Assembly: GCA_003554375.1 (NCBI GenBank)
Contig: PWGF01000212.1
Span: 1 to 6,355, forward strand
Reading direction: 5' to 3'
DNA length: 6,355 nt
Origin: Spirochaetaceae bacterium
Lineage (GTDB): Bacteria; Spirochaetota; Spirochaetia; DSM-27196; SKKC01
In this document: positions 4,787-6,355 of the stretch, piece after piece
How positions within the stretch are numbered: the first letter of the stretch is position 1
How the letters are laid out: every line of letters starts with the position of its first letter
The notes under the pieces: model-generated
Seen by the model: only the letters and a program-made list of their open reading frames with translations
Databases searched by the model: none
Told to the model about the DNA's origin: nothing
Translations under genes and position numbers: made by a program

Positions 4787-5779
4787 CTATCGGTTTTCGT
4801 CGTGCCGATCGAGAAATCGAACTACCTCATTCAAAAGGAGCCGGAAGCCTTCTTCCAGATCGAGGACGTCGGGATTCGGCTCGTACCGGATTCCGTCCGG
4901 AGAAGGTGCGACCCTCTCGCTCCAAGCGAAGCTTTGCATTGCATCGCTGTAGGTGGCTACGGGTTCGATACTCAGCGCATAGAAGGGATAGTCTCCATCT
5001 GCTTCATACCAGTTAACCGCGATCGATATCGTCGCGGAAGCTCCGTCGATCGGTCTCTTGTCGATTCGGTCTCCCGGGAAGCCGACCAGTAGCTGTTCGA
5101 CGGCGGCGACGAGTGCAAAACCAAACGCCTTCCACAACCGAGACTCGTCCGACACCAGACCACGACGAATACCTACCGCTACCTGATCCCAGGTCACGGC
5201 ACATGTCTCGGGCTTTCCGTCGACGTCGTTGGGCACGGCCTCCCAATTTGCAAGCTGGTGGGATGGCAGAAGAATGTAGTTGGACCAAAGCGCCGCGGGA
5301 ATACGGTACCTGCGTCTCATGGCTGCGCCGGTTGCACGGGTCTTTCCCAACTCCGGGTCACCAGTTTTGACCTCCACGTGTGACCCCCTGCCACCGCGTC
5401 AGCGGACAACCAGGTCCGATCGATAGCCTTCGTGCAGGGTTTCTCGCTCGACCCTGTCCGGGAGGGCGTAGTCTTGCGGCGGGGCTCCGTCGGAGCCGAC
5501 CAAACCGTGGGCAAGGAGACCTGAGGTGGAGCTCTCTATGAGAAACGCAAGCCGGTCGGACCAGTCCTCTTCGCGTGACAAGCCCAATGGACGAAAGCGT
5601 CGCCAATCACGATGAGTCGAGTCACCGCCGAACACGAACCAATCCGAAATCGTCCCGTTCATGGTAGTAGCACCAATAGCTATACGTTTCCCGCGAACTG
5701 CTACGTGCCGCACATCCCACCCCGATACCCCCGGACCATCCACTCTAAGCCCGATTCGCCGATCCCGCAAACGGCTCAC
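4787..5779 (-). pseudogene. PD-(D/E)XK nuclease-like gene split by an in-frame TGA
   Basis: Two frames lie in register: 126 codons from GTG 5779 to a TGA at 5399-5401, and an open frame from directly after that TGA to 4787. Together they make a protein of about 330 residues. The upstream half ends HEGYRSDLVVR (Asp122) and the downstream half starts RGGRGSHVEVKTGDPELGKT, giving the layout Asp ... x-V-E-V-K of a PD-(D/E)XK nuclease core (Glu136, Lys138) with the TGA (codon 127) in between. The remainder (W..YILLPSHQLANWEAVP, later WDQVAVGIRRGL and AFGFALVAAVEQLLVGF) reads like the rest of such a fold plus an unrecognised C-terminal region. One substitution, for example CGA to TGA, would explain the break. 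The start is uncertain: GTG 5779 has no good RBS. It lies 81 bp after the XRE gene, same strand and frame, with a CCCGC-GAGA-GCGGG hairpin (5798-5811) between. Its target, and whether it was a defence nuclease, are unknown. Confidence 0.68.
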
Positions 5780-5797
5780 GCGACGGCCGCTGGGAGG

Positions 5798-5811
5798 CCC
5801 GCGAGAGCGGG
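5798..5811. repeat. Hairpin between XRE antitoxin and nuclease genes
   Basis: CCCGC-GAGA-GCGGG is a perfect 5-bp GC stem with a 4-nt loop in the 81-bp gap between the two - strand genes. No U-run follows on either strand, so it may be a processing or attenuating element or chance. Confidence 0.25.
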
Positions 5812-5860
5812 AGCCGGCGGTAGATTCTCTCTCCCAATCAGTCGGGCTGTAGGGATTGAT

Positions 5861-6223
5861 TCAGTCAAGAAGCCTCTGGTACTGCGTCCCGAGCGCGTCC
5901 GCGAGCTTTCGGGCCATCCGGTAGCCAATCTTTCGGCGGTCCCGTTCAATCGCGCAAATGTTCGGATACCTTGTACCAACACGGTCGGCCAATTCGGTCA
6001 CCGAAAGCCCTGCCTGCTCGCGATATGCCTTGACCATGAGGCCCGGCGTGCGCTCGGCGTGAATCTCAGCTTCCAGATCGGAACCCCGCCACGGCAGAGC
6101 TTCACCGGAATCGTCCAGAATCTCGGCGTCGGGGTAAACGGAACGAATCGCCTCAGCAACGTGGGCGGCTCCCTCCCCGCTGATGGTCACATTAATATGG
6201 GGCGTTTTCTCGTGAACCTGCAT
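5861..6223 (-). CDS. XRE-family antitoxin with HTH domain
   Basis: This 120-residue protein is the predicted antitoxin and autorepressor paired with the RelE-like toxin upstream of it. ATG at 6221-6223 is set by GAGG six bases upstream (6230-6233). Residues 10-45 (INVTISGEGAAHVAEAI and VYPDAEIL) form a small alpha/beta N-terminal region, presumably the toxin-binding part. TPGLMVKAYREQAGLSVTEL starts a helix-turn-helix near residue 59, with recognition helix region TRYPNICAIERDRRKIG near 84-100 and closing helix YRMARKLADALGTQY. The N-terminal alpha/beta plus C-terminal HTH layout and the toxin-first gene order fit known HigB/HigA-like RelE-XRE pairs. No lesion is visible. The first 32 bases overlap the original end of the toxin frame. 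Confidence 0.85.
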   Translation of the reverse strand: MQVHEKTPHINVTISGEGAAHVAEAIRSVYPDAEILDDSGEALPWRGSDLEAEIHAERTPGLMVKAYREQAGLSVTELADRVGTRYPNICAIERDRRKIGYRMARKLADALGTQYQRLLD

Positions 6224-6355
6224 ACTATACCTCGATAATCAACGTTTCCTTGTCATGCCGCCAACAGGCGACCCAGCGAAAACCCAAGTGACAGTGATAA
6301 AGCCCCGGTCCCAGCTTGGAGTAATTCTTCCAACCGGGTTGAATCGGGCCGTCAC
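6192..6355 (-). pseudogene. RelE-like toxin with in-frame amber codon (5' end outside window)
   Basis: Entering from the right edge, the - strand frame reads DGPIQPGWKNYSKLGPGLYH, CHLGFRWVACWRH and DKETLIIEV before TAG at 6225-6227. Directly after this stop, in the same frame, it goes on YAGSRENAPY and ends in TAA at 6192-6194. The combined ...HCHL...VACWR....IIEV(Y)YAGSRENAPY is the C-terminal pattern I recall for RelE-superfamily 'cytotoxic translational repressor' toxins, so TAG most likely replaced a Tyr codon (TAT or TAC). The truncated product would lose its last eleven residues. Read to TAA the frame overlaps the XRE gene by 32 bases; with TAG as the end there is no overlap. The N-terminal half is off the window. 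Toxin before antitoxin is the HigBA-type order. Confidence 0.62.

Noticed and set aside
5375..5377. GTG (5377) as a real start of the downstream nuclease half
   Set aside because: The codon is part of the conserved HVEVKTGD motif and has no Shine-Dalgarno site; the preceding codons back to the TGA also read like native protein.
2482..5401. TGA read as tryptophan or selenocysteine
   Set aside because: Several clean genes in the window end in TGA, and the interrupted sites are not redox-active positions; no SECIS-like element was recognised.
5612..6238. 208-codon + strand open frame
   Set aside because: It is antisense to the XRE antitoxin and the nuclease N-terminus, both of which show family motifs; its own translation is low-complexity and unrecognisable.
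1..6355. CRISPR array, tRNA, rRNA, insertion sequence or phage integrase
   Set aside because: No regularly spaced repeats, cloverleaf with CCA-type end, transposase motifs or integrase motifs were seen on either strand, despite the island-like content.

Overview
The window looks like an accessory stretch of a moderately GC-rich bacterial chromosome (GC in the high fifties to about sixty percent by eye). Shine-Dalgarno sites are purine-rich where present (GGAGG, GAGG). At least two promoters lie so close to their start codons that the transcripts should be leaderless, a habit common in Actinobacteria and Deinococcus-Thermus but found elsewhere too. I cannot assign a genus. No tRNA, rRNA, CRISPR array or transposase was found.

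Left side (1-3060): the + strand opens with the C-terminal two thirds of an aspartate/glutamate-racemase-family gene running in from outside. After it come a weak hairpin, a short ORF with a good ribosome binding site, and, on the - strand, a decapitated PIN-domain toxin remnant. The - strand then carries an essentially complete short-chain dehydrogenase/reductase (SDR, 1052-1906), whose start is odd, and a second SDR (2140-2863) broken by a frameshift and an in-frame TGA.

Right side (3061-6355): this is a cluster of toxin-antitoxin and defence-type genes in a poor state. In order: a frameshifted DUF1828-like cistron, an intact CopG/BrnA-type ribbon-helix-helix antitoxin and a BrnT-like toxin with an in-frame TAG (all - strand, linked by GTGA overlaps, behind a near-consensus promoter with a 12-bp perfect palindrome). 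Next are two convergent MNT-HEPN (MntA-HepT) pairs. The + strand pair has an MNT lacking its GS motif plus only the HEPN C-terminus. The - strand pair has a complete MNT antitoxin plus only scraps of a HEPN N-terminus. Then come a PD-(D/E)XK nuclease-like gene split by an in-frame TGA between its Asp and its ExK motif, an intact XRE-type antitoxin, and, running off the right edge, a RelE-like toxin with an in-frame TAG near its end.

The main pattern is that three antitoxin-type genes (BrnA-like, second MNT, XRE) read through cleanly while every recognisable toxin or nuclease (PIN, BrnT-like, both HEPN pieces, PD-(D/E)XK, RelE-like) is broken. Either the toxins have decayed under relaxed or counter-selection while the antitoxins were kept, or the assembly carries many errors; the clean antitoxin frames argue for the first. 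Functional calls come from remembered family motifs, not from database searches.
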